The notes under the pieces were generated by a model that was not told the DNA's origin, ran no database searches, and was given only the letters and a program-made list of their open reading frames with translations. Of a stretch of 64,000 nt of DNA, positions 1 to 12,432 are shown piece after piece. The stretch covers positions 31,554,900 to 31,618,899 of the forward strand of contig CM041644.1 in the NCBI GenBank assembly GCA_023333625.1. Direction: 5' to 3'. The DNA is from Bothriochloa decipiens. Taxonomy: Eukaryota > Streptophyta > Magnoliopsida > Poales > Poaceae. Every line of letters begins with the position of its first letter. Positions within the stretch are counted from its first letter, which is position 1. The translations under genes were made by a program, and so were the position numbers.

Positions 1-2733
1 AATGAAGTATGATGATGATGAATGCTTGCATATTCTTTCTACAAGATAGTCAACATCATCCAAGAACATGTACCATAAGCACATGTTTTACTGCATTCTC
101 TACTACAAACAATACAAATCTATCGATAAAACCTTCTTTCTACCTATCACCAGTTAACAAACCAGTAAAGCAACTAACCATCTTACTATCGCTAGCAAAC
201 AAGCCAGTAAAGCCAAAGATATATACTAAGCATAACCATCTCAACACATTTAGATTTTCATAAAACAACCATAGGCTTACCCCATCCTACTAGGGTCTAG
301 ATGGGTCTAGATAGGCACTAACTACCCAAAAGATTAGACACCTCATAAATGCATAGAAAAGCATCATTTAGGGCATGACATCACAAAACAAGGTTTAAAT
401 AAGGCATTCATATAAATAGAGCATAACTAAATTATGCATGTAAACTATCTAGAAAAATATAAAAAAATTACAGAAGATAAAACATGCTAACTCTAGGCTA
501 CCATCCAATTTTCACCTCATTTGAACATGCCTACTGCCCTACACAAAAATCATAAGGCAGCATAATTAAATGGACCTAAAAATAATTTGTACTATGAAGT
601 ATGCCCAACTACATGTTTCACTACATCAAGGGCTACCTTATAGCATATAAGTAGACTATAAAAATTATCAACCTCCTACTAGGTCCACATAATGCATTTA
701 TAAATTATTCCAAGAATAGCCCCTTAATCCCACTTGAACTATAACTTTATATTTTTACACAGCACATGCACATGATACATTTTTTACAAATAGAACATCG
801 CCAAAGAAGACTAACAAAACTGGAATTACATTTTCTGAGAACCCTAAATTTAGTTATGCATTTCCAAGGATTCTAAGCATTTAATGTAAATAAATCAACT
901 TAAATAAAACTATACAAACAAGTATCCCAAACATGGCATTTTATATTTTTACTAGGTAGTAAACATCATAAGAAAAATATGGAAACTTGGATCATCCAAA
1001 TCAGAGCTATAAGTGTCGAGTTATGAATTTTGGAAGCATTTTCACAAAATATGAATACTACATTTTCTGGAAAAATTGAACCTAAACTGCTAGGTGTACC
1101 CCGTTGTGTACCCAGAGGCGCTTATACGCTAACTCCACCTAGTTGGTGCACCCAGGCAGGTACCCTGCTAACGTCAGCCGGGCCCCACCTATTGGTGGCC
1201 GGAACAACAGGGGAGGAGCCCCGCCGGCGGGATCTCGCCGGCGGCGAGGTATCTGATGGAACGGAGGGCACTGTTGTGTTCCTCACGACAAGCCGGACAC
1301 GTTAGGCTCGAAGATAGTGGCGATGACCATTGCAAGCTTGTGTGGCGGCGCAAATGGCGATCGGCGGCGTACGACGACGACGGTCGGCGGCTGACCGGCC
1401 GAATCCGGCCACAGCAGCGTGTGTGGGTGGGTGCTACGGCTCCGTGAGGGTTAGGTGAACAAGATGCACAAGAAAATGAAAGAAATTGGTAGCCACGATG
1501 AAGGAAAGCAAGCTCGAGGCCATGGTGGTGCTTGCCGGCCATGGGAGAAAAAATGGCCCGATTGGGCCCTTACCCTCGATGACAGCGGCTACGAGCGGGC
1601 TCACAAGATGGCTCACGTCGTTGCGGAGCCGGGCGCGTGAGCTGAGGAGAAAGTGACGCAGTGGTGATCTGTGGCGATGCTACAAGCTCTCGGCGACGGC
1701 GATGGCAAGCCGCCTGCGGCTCTGCACTACGCGAGGATAGGATGGGAGGGGGAAGACGGAGTGGGGAAGCGAAATAAGGGCGAGAGGGAACCAGCGCGGC
1801 TCGGATGGACCTTATCCGCGGTCGGGAGGCGTCCACGGCGGCATGCACTGGCATCGCCCATGAGCGCTGGCGCACGGTATGATGGCGGGCGGCAGGGTGG
1901 CAGGCGACGGCGTGGCGGAGGCACTCAAGTGCGCACGCGCATCCTCTGGCTGGCGTCTTGTAGTGATTGGCCGAACTCGGCGCAGCAATGGGGCAGCGGG
2001 CAGCAGCGGCGGTGACGGTGCTGAGCTCTGGCACGGGAAGCAAAGAAGAAAGGGGAAAAGAAAGAGAGGGAGTGGATGACAGGTGGGGCCGGGTGGGTCC
2101 CACCACTTTTGTTTGAACTGAAATGTTTGACCAACTGTAGTTTCCAAACAAAGCCAAATTTCAAAAAACTTTGAATATGGAAGTTGTTCCATTGAAGAGT
2201 AGAACATTTCATATATAGGAATTTTTGCTAATTCGACCTAGATTTGAAAATATGAATTTAGATCAAACTTAAATTATAAAAATATTAATTTCCAATATTC
2301 TACCCACTGTTTTTGACCTTTTGAAGGCCTTAAAGGCATTTTCATGGTTTGGTGAAAATAGAGAGTTTGTTTTAAATATTTTTCTCTACAAACCATATTA
2401 AGGGTCCAACTTGAGATAAGCAATATAGATTCCCTTTCTAGTTAAGGTCGAGCAATCACAATTATGGTAATTAAAACCTAAAATTTGCAAGGCTTGATTT
2501 TGAAACCATACGACCAAGCAAACATTGACCCTAATACCCTTCTAAACATGTTTAGGTTCTAACCCCAATCATTTGCACACATTTATTATAACTCTGCATC
2601 TAGGTCAAACACTTCAAACGAATTACAAATAGACATCAAAGTAAAGCATGTAAACAATATGATTTGATGCAAATGATATGATTATGCTCATGATATGCAG
2701 TGCAAAGATGTGGTTAACACCAGGGGTGTTATA
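1..2733 (-). mobile_element. Partial 3' LTR of outer gypsy-type element
   Basis: This looks like the 3' LTR of a minus-strand LTR retrotransposon, cut by the left window edge. Its inner boundary is placed at 2733, where a polypurine tract (read on the minus strand) is followed by TATAACACC, probably a mutated TGTAACACC LTR start. Positions 225-1490 are highly similar to 19516-20775 in the right LTR, which supports the pairing. 1-224 and 1491-2733 do not match the other LTR by eye, so the pair is structurally unequal. The GC-rich part (about 1190-2090) gives many long spurious ORFs but no recognisable protein. Identity as an LTR is an inference from the boundary, the repeat and the primer site at the other end. 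Confidence 0.6.
225..1490. repeat. Direct repeat, copy 1 (outer LTR core)
   Basis: About 1.26 kb that reappears in the same orientation at 19516-20775 with scattered substitutions and small indels. Both copies run from CATAACCATCTCAACACATT to the stretch around AAGATGCACAAGAAAATGAA. It is the shared core of the two outer LTRs. Confidence 0.85.
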
Positions 2734-2748
2734 GCCTACCCCCTAAAG
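2734..2748 (-). other. Polypurine tract of outer element
   Basis: Read on the minus strand this is CTTTAGGGGGTAGGC, directly before the LTR start. That is the expected place of the plus-strand priming site of a minus-oriented element. The stretch just beyond it (AAATCTCGGGACGAGATTT on the minus strand) is a perfect inverted repeat. Confidence 0.6.
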
Positions 2749-2991
2749 AAATCTCGTCCCGAGATTTGAAGCAAGAAGTGGGGAAAGAGGAGAAACATAT
2801 TTTTTTCACGGATTTGGAATTACATTGAGGATTACACGACTTCGATTACCAAGTCATTCAGGATTTGGAGAGAACATGGCTATGAGCAACTCACAATAAC
2901 TAGTAGCTTAATCTAGATATTAACTGAGGCGGGGACATTAGAGGAACAACAAGAAAAAGACAATCCAAAACATGAAGAACGTCCACAGGAT

Positions 2992-3252
2992 CTAGAAAAC
3001 AGCGAGTGTGAACTCGATCATTACGAACCCAACCATTAAGATCAAACCAAAGCAGATTAGAACTTCTTCCATGAAATACATATTTTTCCTTCTCTTTGCG
3101 ATGGTGATACTAGCTCTATGAGCAATCACCAGATCTTGCAACTTTGCTCCTGATTGCTCTCTCTTTCTAACTGGATTGCTTCTCAAATTTCTCTTCTCTG
3201 AGCACTGCTTCAGATTTTGGATAAGGGGAAGAAGAGATGCGCAGAATGACAT
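2992..3252 (-). CDS. Hypothetical 86-aa ORF with a hydrophobic C-terminus
   Basis: I do not recognise this ORF. It lies about 260 bp before the polypurine tract of the outer element, on the element's coding strand. Its N-terminal half is basic. Residues about 60-86 (from MEEVLICFG) form one strongly hydrophobic segment that could span a membrane. The position just before the polypurine tract is where some plant retroelements carry accessory ORFs, but an 86-codon ORF in AT-rich DNA may also arise by chance. Confidence 0.2.
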   Translation of the reverse strand: MSFCASLLPLIQNLKQCSEKRNLRSNPVRKREQSGAKLQDLVIAHRASITIAKRRKNMYFMEEVLICFGLILMVGFVMIEFTLAVF

Positions 3253-6200
3253 CCACAGCGGAGTGGCAGAGGTGGTGATGCAGTATATCAGAAGTGAAGG
3301 CTGGTGGATGAGGATCGATGCTGAGCCACCGAGCAGGCAGAAGGCAGGCTATTGCATGCTTCTGGTGCTTGAGCTCGAGTGGGGAGAAGAAAAAGAGAGG
3401 GAATAGATTCACTCAGTGGAGATGCACATGAGCGACTGGGTCCGTAACGGAGTAGAAGAAGAGGGCCCGGTATGGGAACGAGAACGAGGCATGAGGGCCG
3501 ATAGGGCTGCAGAAAAAGGAGGAGGGCACACTCTGCAGGTGCTGCAAGTGCGGCACCATGGTCACGCAGGAACAGTAAACAAGTGGGTCCCTCAGGGATG
3601 TAGCGGTCCTCACCTGGGTTGACTTGATGCACCCATTTGAGCTTCAGTATGATTTTGAAAAGCTGAGTAAGCAAGGCGATCAACTTTCAAACCTGATTTG
3701 TCGATCGACACTTGAACTGCTTAAATGCCTATATAATCTCCTTTCCTCCTTACATGTTCATCCAAAGATATTTTTTAGCTTATACCCATACTTCCAAAAA
3801 GATGTCAAATCTTTTTTGTTAATCTGAAGTATGAAGATGATAAGAATAGTATGATATACTCTTTCAATAACCCAAAATTACAACTCACTGGGGCAGGTTA
3901 TCACGAAATATGACCGACGACTGCCCGTTTGGAGGCGTTGAAGGGTTGAATGTGAGGAAATCTTCTATTCACATCATCAAATACATCAAAAGCTACTTCA
4001 AAATCTTAAACTGTTTACCACTAAGAAGAAGGGCAAGAAGAGGTTTGAACACCTGCCAAATCAAATCAAGTTTATTGTCAATAAGGATAGCACCTGCAAT
4101 ACTTTCTACAATATCACCTAGAACCTGTGTGGAAGAAGACAAGGTGAAATGTGTGACAACATAGGATTCCTTGAAGCGAGTTCAATACTGACATAGCCCT
4201 TCATAGGAACACTAGATAATAAAATGCTAATATGAGCAAGTTGGACTAAGAGAGTCCAAATTTTTACATGTTGAAGTCAAAGTTCTTAGGTCAGAGACAT
4301 CCAAATCTTCTCATGTAGAAGTCAAAGTTCTTAGGTCAAAGACTCTCTAACTTAGTAGAAACCTCCAATTTTCTCTTCACACTATGTAGAATTGCTAACC
4401 GAGTAAATACTTGGAGAAGGACTTACAATTACCAATTTAGCACAAGACCTATATTCTCGTAATATGGTCTTGCTGACTTTTGTTATCCAATACTTTTCCA
4501 AAAATAATCATGCCAATCTCTCATTCCAAAGGTACCTCTACTTAACCAAATTCTCACATTCAAAGGATGATTGCTTGATACTTGAAACCAAGCACTTTGG
4601 TAAACTCATGGTTATACCAAATCATGCATACAATGCGTACCCAACGAACAATCAAATCTGGCATATGGGCGATTTGATACAATCCAGGTACAATCCCAAT
4701 AGTGCTGCCAACCTCCAGCCCATATAGGAGACCAAGTGCCTTGGAAGCGAGACACGTTAGATTTCTCATGTAGGGACAGAAGTAATGATCGAACACTACT
4801 AAGTTGTAAGCACAAGGCCACGACATTAGTCAGAACAATTCTCAAGATTGTCTAAGTAAAGGTTTTTGTCTGAAGAATTTTCTTCATTGATTCCCATGAA
4901 GCATGGATACTCCACAAGGCATTAGAAGATCTAACAGTTGTAGGGAAGTTCTAAGTCCTTTCGAAGAAGCACCATGGAACAGGGAATCATTCCACTGATC
5001 AAACAAAACCCATAATCCAATTATCACTGATTTAGATGCTCCAAAGACTCCAGTGTTCATACTGATAAAGCGCTTTAGAGATGAGTAGATAGAACGATCA
5101 GACAACAATGAGAATTCAACCAGTCTTATTCATATTCCAGTCCAAAGGCTCTCACTTAGCTCAATGTTCATCCGAGACTCATCCAACGCAAATATGGTGT
5201 ATCTCTAGTCAAACCATAGAGAAAGACACATATTCTACAAGAGATAGTGTGATTCGAGGAGAAACACTTGGTAGAGTCCTTTGTCTACCATCTCTCATAG
5301 TCTGAGTAATGTTAATGTTAATGACCTATTCTACTCGAGTTGACTTTCATCGCACTTTAGGAGAAAATGTCATCACTGATAAGCCATCATCGATTGGTCA
5401 ACGTGTATCAAGAGAAACTCAAGGTAGGGTCATGCAATATGGCACATCGAGGTAATCTCTATAATGGGTCGAGATCAACAACCGTGATACCTGCGCGTGC
5501 CGAGCAGTGCAACCATGTGTCGTTCGCCCACAGGAGGCTCTCGGATTCATCACGGCACCTTCAGTGATTAATCAAGACACCACTACAGATCTTACTTTTG
5601 AGATGCTACTTCACATGCTACAGGGGGTTCCTACACGAATAGGCGTTACATGCAAGACAGAAGTGGAGAATACAAGGATAGTTGTAAGTTCACAAGATAA
5701 CAAGGAAGGGTCAACTGGATGGATTTGGCATAACATATATGCAGACACGTCTCATACCTACCGTATCTATCCCTCGATGCAAGGCTTTCCTAACGAGAAT
5801 ATGATAGTAACCTTTCAGGAGGCGTCTCCCTAGATACGTATGTCTTAGAATCATGAAGGGTTCACGAGACACAATTCAATGCCAATGGGGTGACAAGGAC
5901 TCACCACAATTGACTACAATATCATCAAACTTTTGATTGCATAGGTCATGGGTTGGTAGACTATGTTGAGGAGATATGTATACGCAATCGTTCAAGGAAA
6001 GTTGCACCTCAGATTAGTTCAGGGGTAGTTGAAATAATAGGTCGCGATCAAAGATTACAATACCAGCGTGTTCATTAGAAAACCAGCCATGTGCTGATCA
6101 ATTCACAGGGGTAATCCTAGGCTCCTTCGTGGCACTGTAAAAATCTTTAATCGAAACCGCATTACTGAACCACGATCCGTAGAATAATCCACCAGGTAAT

Positions 6201-6687
6201 TGAGTCATATCCGGATGTCTTGTATAGCTAAGCTTGGTGCACAAAACATGATAAAGGAATTACCAGGGATTTCAAAATTGAGGATAGCAAGGGTAGTTTG
6301 GGAACGATCATGGCAATTACCACATATTCTATTATCACATCGTTCACTAAGGTTAATCAAAGATAATCTTTGCTTAAAGATTTGGTCTAGGCATATGACA
6401 ACAAGGAACCAATGTCAACATATCATCATAGACCAAAAGGAATAAGAGCGAATTGACAGGGACAAAGATCGTACCAACTTGGAGCATGATGTAGTTCTAG
6501 TGCACAATATTAGGGGCACATAGTATTTGTTCTTGTAGGCTACACAGGACAGATACATTACTGAAGCACGCTACATCATACACGTTCACTAACCCTCAAC
6601 CATTGTACCAACTTCTTAGTATTATAGGCCATTACATAAAGGTCCAACAAAATAATGCATTAACCCTATAGAGATGCATCATCAGGC

Positions 6688-7698
6688 CTACTCCTCATGG
6701 CCGTTGTCCATGTTCTCAACACCACCTGCAGTTCTAGCATTAGCACTACTAGTGTCAGGCACTACTTGAGGTCCTTCCTCAGCAACTCCAGGAGGATTGT
6801 GGTGAAGCTGATTGTAGACCCATTGCAATTCTCCTTGTAGAGCACCATTAATGACTCCCAGGGCAATCACCTGATCCCTCAGGTGGTATTCCTTGTTCCA
6901 GGCTTCATTCCATTGCTGCACAACTGTATCAAAGGCCTGCTGCCACTGGCCGAGTAGGGCAAGCAATTCCAAGAACTGCCTTTGCGCTACAAAGGTCTCA
7001 TGGACAGCAGCATTTTCTCTCTGAATAGCCTGATCTTTGGAAAGCGTCATCTGCTCAAGCAACATGGTCACCCTTTTTACTTCCTCCTCATAAACTTTCT
7101 TTATCTCACGCTTCTCAGAGGTAACATAGATGAAGTCACGATTAAGGGACTCGAATGCATTCTCTAGACAAGAGTAGCTCTTCATCATAACAAACATGAC
7201 ACTACTAGCAGGGCCATTGTTGTTCTCAGCCTCATCGTTACCACCAACAAGTGCAGTCTCACTAAGCTGACGCCACACAACATGGTATGGGTCACCCTTA
7301 GGAAACACACCGGCAGTGGCACAAGCAACCTCATCTGGACCTCTTTTAAGCAAATCCCTCAGGGCCTTGTAAGCAACCACATTCGCACCTTCTCGAGGGT
7401 TTCCACCTCGAGCGATGAACCGACGTCCACACCAGAGTGTCACATCTTCATTCTTAGCAAGAATCATTACTTCAATAGGGAGTAAACTCAGATGCTAGCT
7501 CTCCAGTTCCTTACTCCACTGGTAGTGAGGTTTTTTACCCGTGCGATAACCCACTGAGTGCAGAATTTGCCATAGTAAAGAAGGCATTCCATATTCCTTC
7601 AGAAACTTTTTGGCACCACGTGGCTCACGGGTGGCAAGCTGTTGATGCGAAACCTTTCCTTTGGTTGCCTTGGACTTGATGCACTTCATACGTGCCAT
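6688..7698 (-). pseudogene. Gag-position ORF with histone H3 tail-like N-terminus, broken by one stop
   Basis: Two same-frame ORFs (7698-7495, 67 codons, and 7467-6688, 259 codons) are separated by one TAG at 7495-7497 and nine sense codons, so this was probably one protein of about 336 residues. The N-terminus reads MARMKCIKSKATKGK and continues to QQLATRE. It aligns without gaps to the first 27 residues of histone H3 plus Met, with about 13 of 28 identical, including the positions of Lys4, Lys9, Lys14 and the Gln-Leu-Ala-Thr block. The middle (TLWCGRRFIARGGNPREGAN) looks like a family of grass transposon-associated hypothetical proteins. Residues about 190-310 are Gln/Glu-rich and probably coiled-coil. 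It begins about 830 nt after the 5' LTR once the nested element is removed, which is the gag position. Function is unknown; it is a relic unless the stop is read through. Confidence 0.55.
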
Positions 7699-7821
7699 CT
7701 GTACAACCGAGTTGCAACTCTCATGAGACGGAGATTAAGTTGGTGATTTTTATCAGAAGAGAAATATTCTTTTATAAGGAGAGAACCGATGCAGTTGACA
7801 TGAGATGAGCATATGCCATGA

Positions 7822-7826
7822 TGCAT
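7822..7826. repeat. Target-site duplication TGCAT (left)
   Basis: TGCAT directly precedes the left LTR of the nested element and is repeated exactly at 17036-17040 after the right LTR. This proves insertion of 7827-17035 as one unit. Confidence 0.9.
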
Positions 7827-9308
7827 TGTTGACACTTCTTACACCACTTAAGCTAAGTTGTCATCCCCAGCATGATGCAAGAGTGTGTAGGTATTATAAA
7901 TGCTCTTAGAAAATAAATAAGGAATCCGCAAGTGCACAGATAAAATACCATTGTAGCACTTCACCAAGAAAATATTCTAGGTATCATTAATTTATATTTA
8001 GCTCAAAAGAAAGAACTAAGGACTTAAACAAAAGAGATGAACTTGCAAAACATGATTACTTATGAGAAATCAAATCACACAGTCACTTGCTTTGAGAGGG
8101 GGTAAGCCAATAATAAATAGATATAAAGAATTGATGAGCTTAAAGGATAACACACGCAGAGATTAGAGATAGACTACTCATCATAAGGTATGTAGACATT
8201 GATCAGGCAAAAGATTAAACTCTAGGTAGGTTCTAATAAACTAAGTCTTTCATCTACTCTAGCACATACACTATCATATATAGCACAAAAGACCTTCCAT
8301 TTATGTATAAGGAATATCGCTGAAGAAAGCCAGAACATAGAATGACTTCCCACGCAATATGAGCTCTACCTGTCCTACTAACGGGGGGTGGACTATATAA
8401 GACTGAACAGAACTGTCACTTCCACGAACTACCACACGGCCTGGCCAATAGGATGCATTAACAAGCAAACAGCATCTAGGCACCACGCCTACATGTAATC
8501 TACCACCTAACTCCCTCAAGAAAAGACCTAAGCGCTTTGCAAACATATACATAAACTTATTACCAATCATAACTATATCAAATATAGAACTAGAGCAAAC
8601 TAGGAACTTTATAAATAGAAACATAATGATATTTATAATAAAGTCGTAGAGAAAGATACAAGATAATACCAAACTTGTAGACGATGATCTAAATCCTAGG
8701 CACAGGCGCCTAACTCTTAAATCTATGTCATCTAAACCTATGTAGAATTTGAAGTATTGGAGTAGCTATTCTAATTCTCTGGTGGAGAGAGATCTCTAAA
8801 CCCTAGCTCTGCTGATGGCCTCCTCTTGATATGAATGATGAATTATTAATTAGGGTTTCAACCCAGGGGGTAGGGCCTTGCTTATATAGCCTCTTCAGAT
8901 ACACCAGAGCCCTCGGATCAAACCGACCTTCATGCACGGCTTAGATTCAACCTCAAAGGCAGTTAGAGGCAGGATCCACGAGCTCAGCCCTGTTTGTCTC
9001 AGGGCCGGGGCGGGCACCCCACATGCCAGGGCGGGTGCCCTACCCAGCTGACAGGTGGGCCCCATCTTTGGTGGCTTGCCTTCCTGAGTCTTCTAGAGTC
9101 TTCTTTTAGATGCGTGGGTTTCTCTCTATGTAAACATGACATGTGGACCTTCTTTGATCATTTTCTGATAACTCCTTACAGAAACAGACATTCACCAAAA
9201 CTCATTAAAATTGTTAGTTAAAACCCCTAAGTCTATGATGATGTTCATTTTAAGTCCTTTATCTCTTCTTTGTTGACCATTAAAATTGATAGTTAATTAC
9301 TGTCAACA
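7827..9308 (-). repeat. 3' LTR of nested Athila-like element
   Basis: 1482 bp, TG...CA ends, aligning over its full length with 15549-17035; divergence looks like a few percent. A TATA-like box (minus strand GCTATATAAGC) lies near 8884-8894. Confidence 0.9.
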
Positions 9309-9324
9309 AACTCCCCCAAGCTTA
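9309..9324 (-). other. Polypurine tract of nested element
   Basis: On the minus strand this is AAGCTTGGGGGAGTT, directly followed by the LTR start TGTTGACAG. It fixes the orientation of the element as minus. Confidence 0.8.
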
Positions 9325-11013
9325 CCTTTTGCTCGTCCCTGAGCAAACAGCTAAACCTAAATGGATCAAGAGTTGCTGCAATGCTTTCATGCTTTAAAAG
9401 TACACATGCATTCAAACAGGAGTTCTCTTCCAGACTAGAGTGGAACTGTTTTGACTTTCAAACTTACCCATGTTACTTCCAACCATGGGGCTTTTAGCTG
9501 CGCTTGAGTCTTGAGCAATTAACTCAAACACTATATCTCAAGCTCTTTGCTTCACCTCTATTTTGAAGTTTTTAGAGATTTTCAAAATAAAACTCAGAGT
9601 TCCATAAATATGACTCTCACAACTCTCTCAATATGTGGTATTTGTGGATCCTCACAAAGATATTAGAAAGGATTATGCCTTCTGGCAATACTTTATCATG
9701 CCTGCTCTTCCTCACCCAATAACTAATAAAGCTTATATAGGGTTCATAGGTTATCACTCAAAAATACTTGTACTGCATATATTGCCTAATCGAACCATGA
9801 ATCCAGAGGAATCTCGTCATATAATCAAATCAAGATATGCATGCGTGGTTGATATGGTGGATGGAAACGAGGGGTAGAAAGGAAAAGAATGAGTGTCTGA
9901 TTATACAATGCTCCATAATGATAACTCCTCTTTCTGAAACTTGAATAATGCTTGGGCTTTCAAGAGAGAGATTTTTTCAGAGCATTTATTTTTCTTTCTT
10001 GCTCTTCTATATTTCTTTCTTTTCTTTCTCTCTCTTTTTTTGATACTTGCCCATAAACTTGAAAAATAAAAATAAGAGGATAAATGATAGAATTTGGAGC
10101 AATTGTAATGATAAGTGGCTAGTAGAAATGAATGAGTCCCATGGGGAAAATATTTTTGGTGTTCTCTCTCAGGGTAAGAGTAGAACATTTTTGGTGGATC
10201 TAAAATAGGATGAATATGGTGGTGCGTACTTCCAGGGTAGAAGTAGCAAGGATGCATGATGTGTGAAAGTGAATCTTGATTTTAACCACATGAAAAGCTC
10301 CTAAGGGTCTACATAGGTCGACCAAACTCAATACAAATATAAGCAGGAACAAAGAGTGGAGGTTTCCTATTCTAATAATAATGTATGGCTGTGGTAGGAA
10401 ATTCACACTCTTGTCATATTAGGAACTCATCATGTGGTGATCTTATAATTCAAAAACAAATCTCCAGAATTTAGCATTGCTAGGAACAAGATAAACAATA
10501 GCTCAACTCTATCATATCATGTCCATCAATTACCTAGACTTTCGATTAAGCATATGCTCCCACAAGTTTCTAGTTTAGAGCAAGTCATCATGTCTAACAA
10601 TTTTATCCAATCCTTGGGAGAACTCTATGTTGAAAACTATATACTTGAAAAGAATTATAGCAGAGCAACTATTCATCATTTCCATCATGCATACTTCAAG
10701 GTCTGCTTATTTAAAGCAACAGGATTAAAATAAACTTATGTACATACTCTTTTTATTTACTTTTCATTTTAAGGAACACACTTGAAACGAACAAAAAATA
10801 TTTATTTGGTTTTCTAAAAACTTATGCAAATAGAAAACAAAAATTATTAAGAAAAGCAGTAAATAAATTTTTATTTTTTTTAGGTTTATAGCATAAAGGA
10901 AAATAAACTTGCATAAAAAATAAAAACTTACCTTGGATAAGTGGGGGTCCTCCCCCAAGCTAGATCTTGCTGTCGTCGAAATCACTCCAGGTACAAGTAG
11001 CTGAACAAAGTGC
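9325..11013 (-). other. Non-coding 3' region of nested element
   Basis: 1.7 kb of AT-rich DNA between the last ORF and the polypurine tract. It contains a T/C-rich run near 10010-10040 and A/T-rich stretches near 10790-10920. I see no credible gene. Confidence 0.6.
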
Positions 11014-12432
11014 TCATGTTCTGATTCTAGGTCTCATGGCCGTCACGGATCTCGTGCAAAGTCTGGGTGGTGTTCTCATTCCACTGGCGCTGTTGCTCCC
11101 ACCGTTGGGTCTGCCGATCTTGATTTTCTTGTACGGTCTGGAGGGTGTTGTTGGTGCGCTGGTGAAATGCCACATGTTCTTGGTGTATATATATTGCTCG
11201 TATGGGCGGTTTTGCCACTGGGCCTCATTTTCTTGTGGCCAAACTTCTTCTTCCATGTACTGGGGAGCAGGTGGAGGCTGCTCCCAAGGGTTCTTCATAA
11301 TGCGGTGGTTGCGAGCATCAAAATCATCATAACTTGTGTGAACTGCTGCTTCTAGACCGGGGTCAATACCGTGCCATAGGGGCTCAGCCTGATATCCCAT
11401 CCTGGCAGATTCTGCTCTTCGGGGGATCCGATGGTTCACTGGTGTTGCCTGCACATCAACTAAAAGATTTTGCACAGAGTAAAGGCTAAGTCCCGGGTAT
11501 AGGTAACTGGAGCTTGCCTCAATTTTCAAACAACATGTAAAGACCATCGTGCTCCCATTTCAAAACTCTAGCTTATCTAAAGGAATCATAACCATAACAT
11601 GGATAGGCTTCTTCAATAAACTCAATAGAAGAATTATTCAACACTCCTAAGTTGGTGGCCAAACAAGTAATTAAAGTAGTGCAACCTATTGGGCCTTTCA
11701 ACTCACGACTGGAAAACCAATGGGCTACCAAAAGAAGAACAAGAGAGATTATAATCTTTTTGAGTGCAGCATAAAGCAACTGTAAGTCTCCTATCGTAAC
11801 CTTTCGGATATCATCTCTAGGGAACATAGCATAGCCCATCCATTTATGCAAGAAATGGGGGGTGGGGAGCCGTATGTCATTAGTATGAGCTTGAAAGTGA
11901 ACATCTTCCCCAGTTATCTCTTTCCAAAACTGATTTCTCTTAAAACCAGGCAAAGCGTCATCTAAAATGATAGCAGCCCTTGGTGGAAATCAAGATGGTC
12001 ACTTAGCTCCCTCCAAGTAAGTGCAAATGTTTCCTTAAAAAGTCTAAAGGTTACCCCATCCTCAGTGGTTTGCAAAGTGCATAGAAACTCTATGGTCAAA
12101 AGCCTTGACCCTAGCTCAGTGATATGCCAAAACAATTCCCAACCCACCAAAGGAAATATTTTATCAAATTCATCAGCCATACCTATTTCGTGGAGAAGTG
12201 CAAGGTCGAGCACTGGAGTGTGCACATAAATCTTGTTCTTCAAGTCCTTGTAAATCTTCTTCTCTCGAGAATCCTTCAATCCAAGGTGGCTATTCTTGAG
12301 GAGAATCTTCCTTGCTGGGGCTGATGATGATGCTGGTTGGTTGGTTGGTGAGTTCACGCTCATCTCAGAGTTGGCTCGCGAAGCAGATCGGGTCGTACGT
12401 CCCGATCCAAGTTTCTTGAATGCAGTCTTCAC
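11014..12432 (-). pseudogene. Post-pol-position plant transposon ORF of the Athila-like element, frameshifted
   Basis: Three adjacent minus-strand ORFs (12432-11962, 156 aa; 11953-11573, 126 aa; 11547-11014, 177 aa) read as one protein family found in the 3' part of grass gypsy elements. The first begins with a Ser/Thr-rich basic tail and holds the characteristic block ending EFLCTLQTTEDGVTFRLF. The second starts MPGFKRNQFWKEITGED and contains HKWMGYAMFPRDD and a hydrophobic stretch (IIISLVLLLVAHW). The third is Pro/Gln-rich and low in structure. The reading frame changes between the pieces, so the gene is broken. These proteins are often labelled putative plant transposon proteins; their role, sometimes suggested to be envelope-like because of position, is not established. 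Confidence 0.65.

Larger units (their letters stand above)
2734..7821 (-). mobile_element. Outer element internal region, 3' part
   Basis: Internal DNA of the outer element between its polypurine tract and the nested insertion. It continues at 17041-17742. The only substantial coding remnant is at 6688-7698. Nothing resembling reverse transcriptase, RNase H or integrase is visible, so the element is non-autonomous or has lost pol. Short degenerate duplications occur, for example GTCAAAGTTCTTAGGTCA twice near 4276 and 4320, and two related blocks near 5470-5570 and 6040-6150. The stretch 3260-6680 has no credible gene. Confidence 0.55.

Noticed and set aside
1570..2157. 195-aa minus ORF and several overlapping ORFs in the left LTR
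   Set aside because: GC-rich DNA open in many frames at once, Pro/Arg/Ser-rich, no domain, inside an LTR.
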